NCBI GenBank assembly: GCA_009731375.1
Contig: BJOX01000096.1
Location: 665,319-729,318, forward strand
Reading direction: 5' to 3'
Length of the DNA stretch: 64,000 bases
DNA from: Paulinella micropora
Taxonomy: Eukaryota > Cercozoa > Imbricatea > Euglyphida
The stretch's first letter is position 1. Each line of letters starts with the position of its first letter. The notes beneath the pieces are model-generated. The model saw only the letters and a program-made list of their open reading frames with translations, was not told the origin of the DNA and did no database searches. Position numbers and translations under genes: made by a program. Shown here piece by piece: positions 63,956 through 64,000 of the stretch.

Positions 63956-64000
63956 GCGCGGGTCGTCCAGCAGGGAGTGCCTCGCTCGCTGCCGATCCCC

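Larger units (their letters stand above)
50238..64000. mobile_element. GC-rich virus-like element, partial (runs off the window)
   Basis: Compact genes on both strands with short AT-rich promoter-like spacers, GC-rich codons, and viral functions: penton-like protein, fibre-like adhesins, RNR small subunit, resolvase and a structural protein shared with the AT-rich PLV. No MCP, ATPase or polymerase falls in the window. It could be a large PLV or a fragment of a larger nucleocytoplasmic virus. Damage in RNR and resolvase favours an endogenous decaying copy or sequencing error. Confidence 0.65.

Overview
The window is nuclear DNA of a eukaryote, most likely a protist or alga, crowded with mobile and virus-derived elements. 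Support for a nuclear genome comes from GT-AG introns, several retroelement classes (Ty3/gypsy, DIRS-like, LINE), a multi-exon SET-domain gene and very many microsatellites. The species cannot be named from sequence alone. Assembly gaps are frequent, and several 10-N gaps carry the same sequence on both sides, so they are overlaps rather than missing DNA.

Layout. 1388-9013 is a reverse-strand Ty3/gypsy retrotransposon with about 237-bp LTRs, a CTAT target duplication, Gag and RNase H-integrase; protease and reverse transcriptase are missing at a gap. 9.8-10.1 kb holds a LINE reverse-transcriptase scrap. 10877-23536 is bounded by about 0.4-kb inverted repeats that lie in (TAG)n repeats and have poly-G on their inner sides. 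It looks like one large DNA transposon with two multi-exon genes: a lysine/glutamate-rich protein on the minus strand, whose intron holds about 1.6 kb of (GAA)n, and on the plus strand a SET, DDE-transposase-like, SAP, RanBP2-zinc-finger protein. 25.3-26.7 kb is a decayed DIRS-like RNase H/tyrosine recombinase. 27.0-35.9 kb is a tandem array of about 1.7-kb units carrying broken retroviral-type (Maverick-like) integrase and a coiled-coil ORF; one unit has a 129-bp segment in opposite orientation. 35.9-38.3 kb is minisatellite.

38.3-47.9 kb is an AT-rich element with a polinton-like virus (PLV) gene set: packaging ATPase, double-jelly-roll-type major capsid protein, penton-like protein, two GIY-YIG nucleases, a tyrosine recombinase (possibly protelomerase-like) and a second structural protein. 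Its frameshifts are all explained by one missing A in a short A-run. 47.9-50.2 kb is noncoding with about 250-bp repeats.

50.2-64.0 kb is a different, GC-rich virus-like element: a candidate cysteine peptidase, a small zinc protein, very large multi-discoidin/YadA-like/C1q-like fibre proteins, ribonucleotide reductase small subunit (with a stop and a frameshift), a two-membrane-span SLATT-like protein, a basic protein, a penton-like protein with a 53-nt spliceosomal-type intron, a structural protein homologous to that of the AT-rich element, and a RuvC/A22-like resolvase broken by a 71-bp tandem duplication. Two virus-like elements of very different base composition therefore sit on one scaffold and share at least the penton and one further structural family. 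The capsid, ATPase and polymerase genes expected for the second may lie beyond the right edge.
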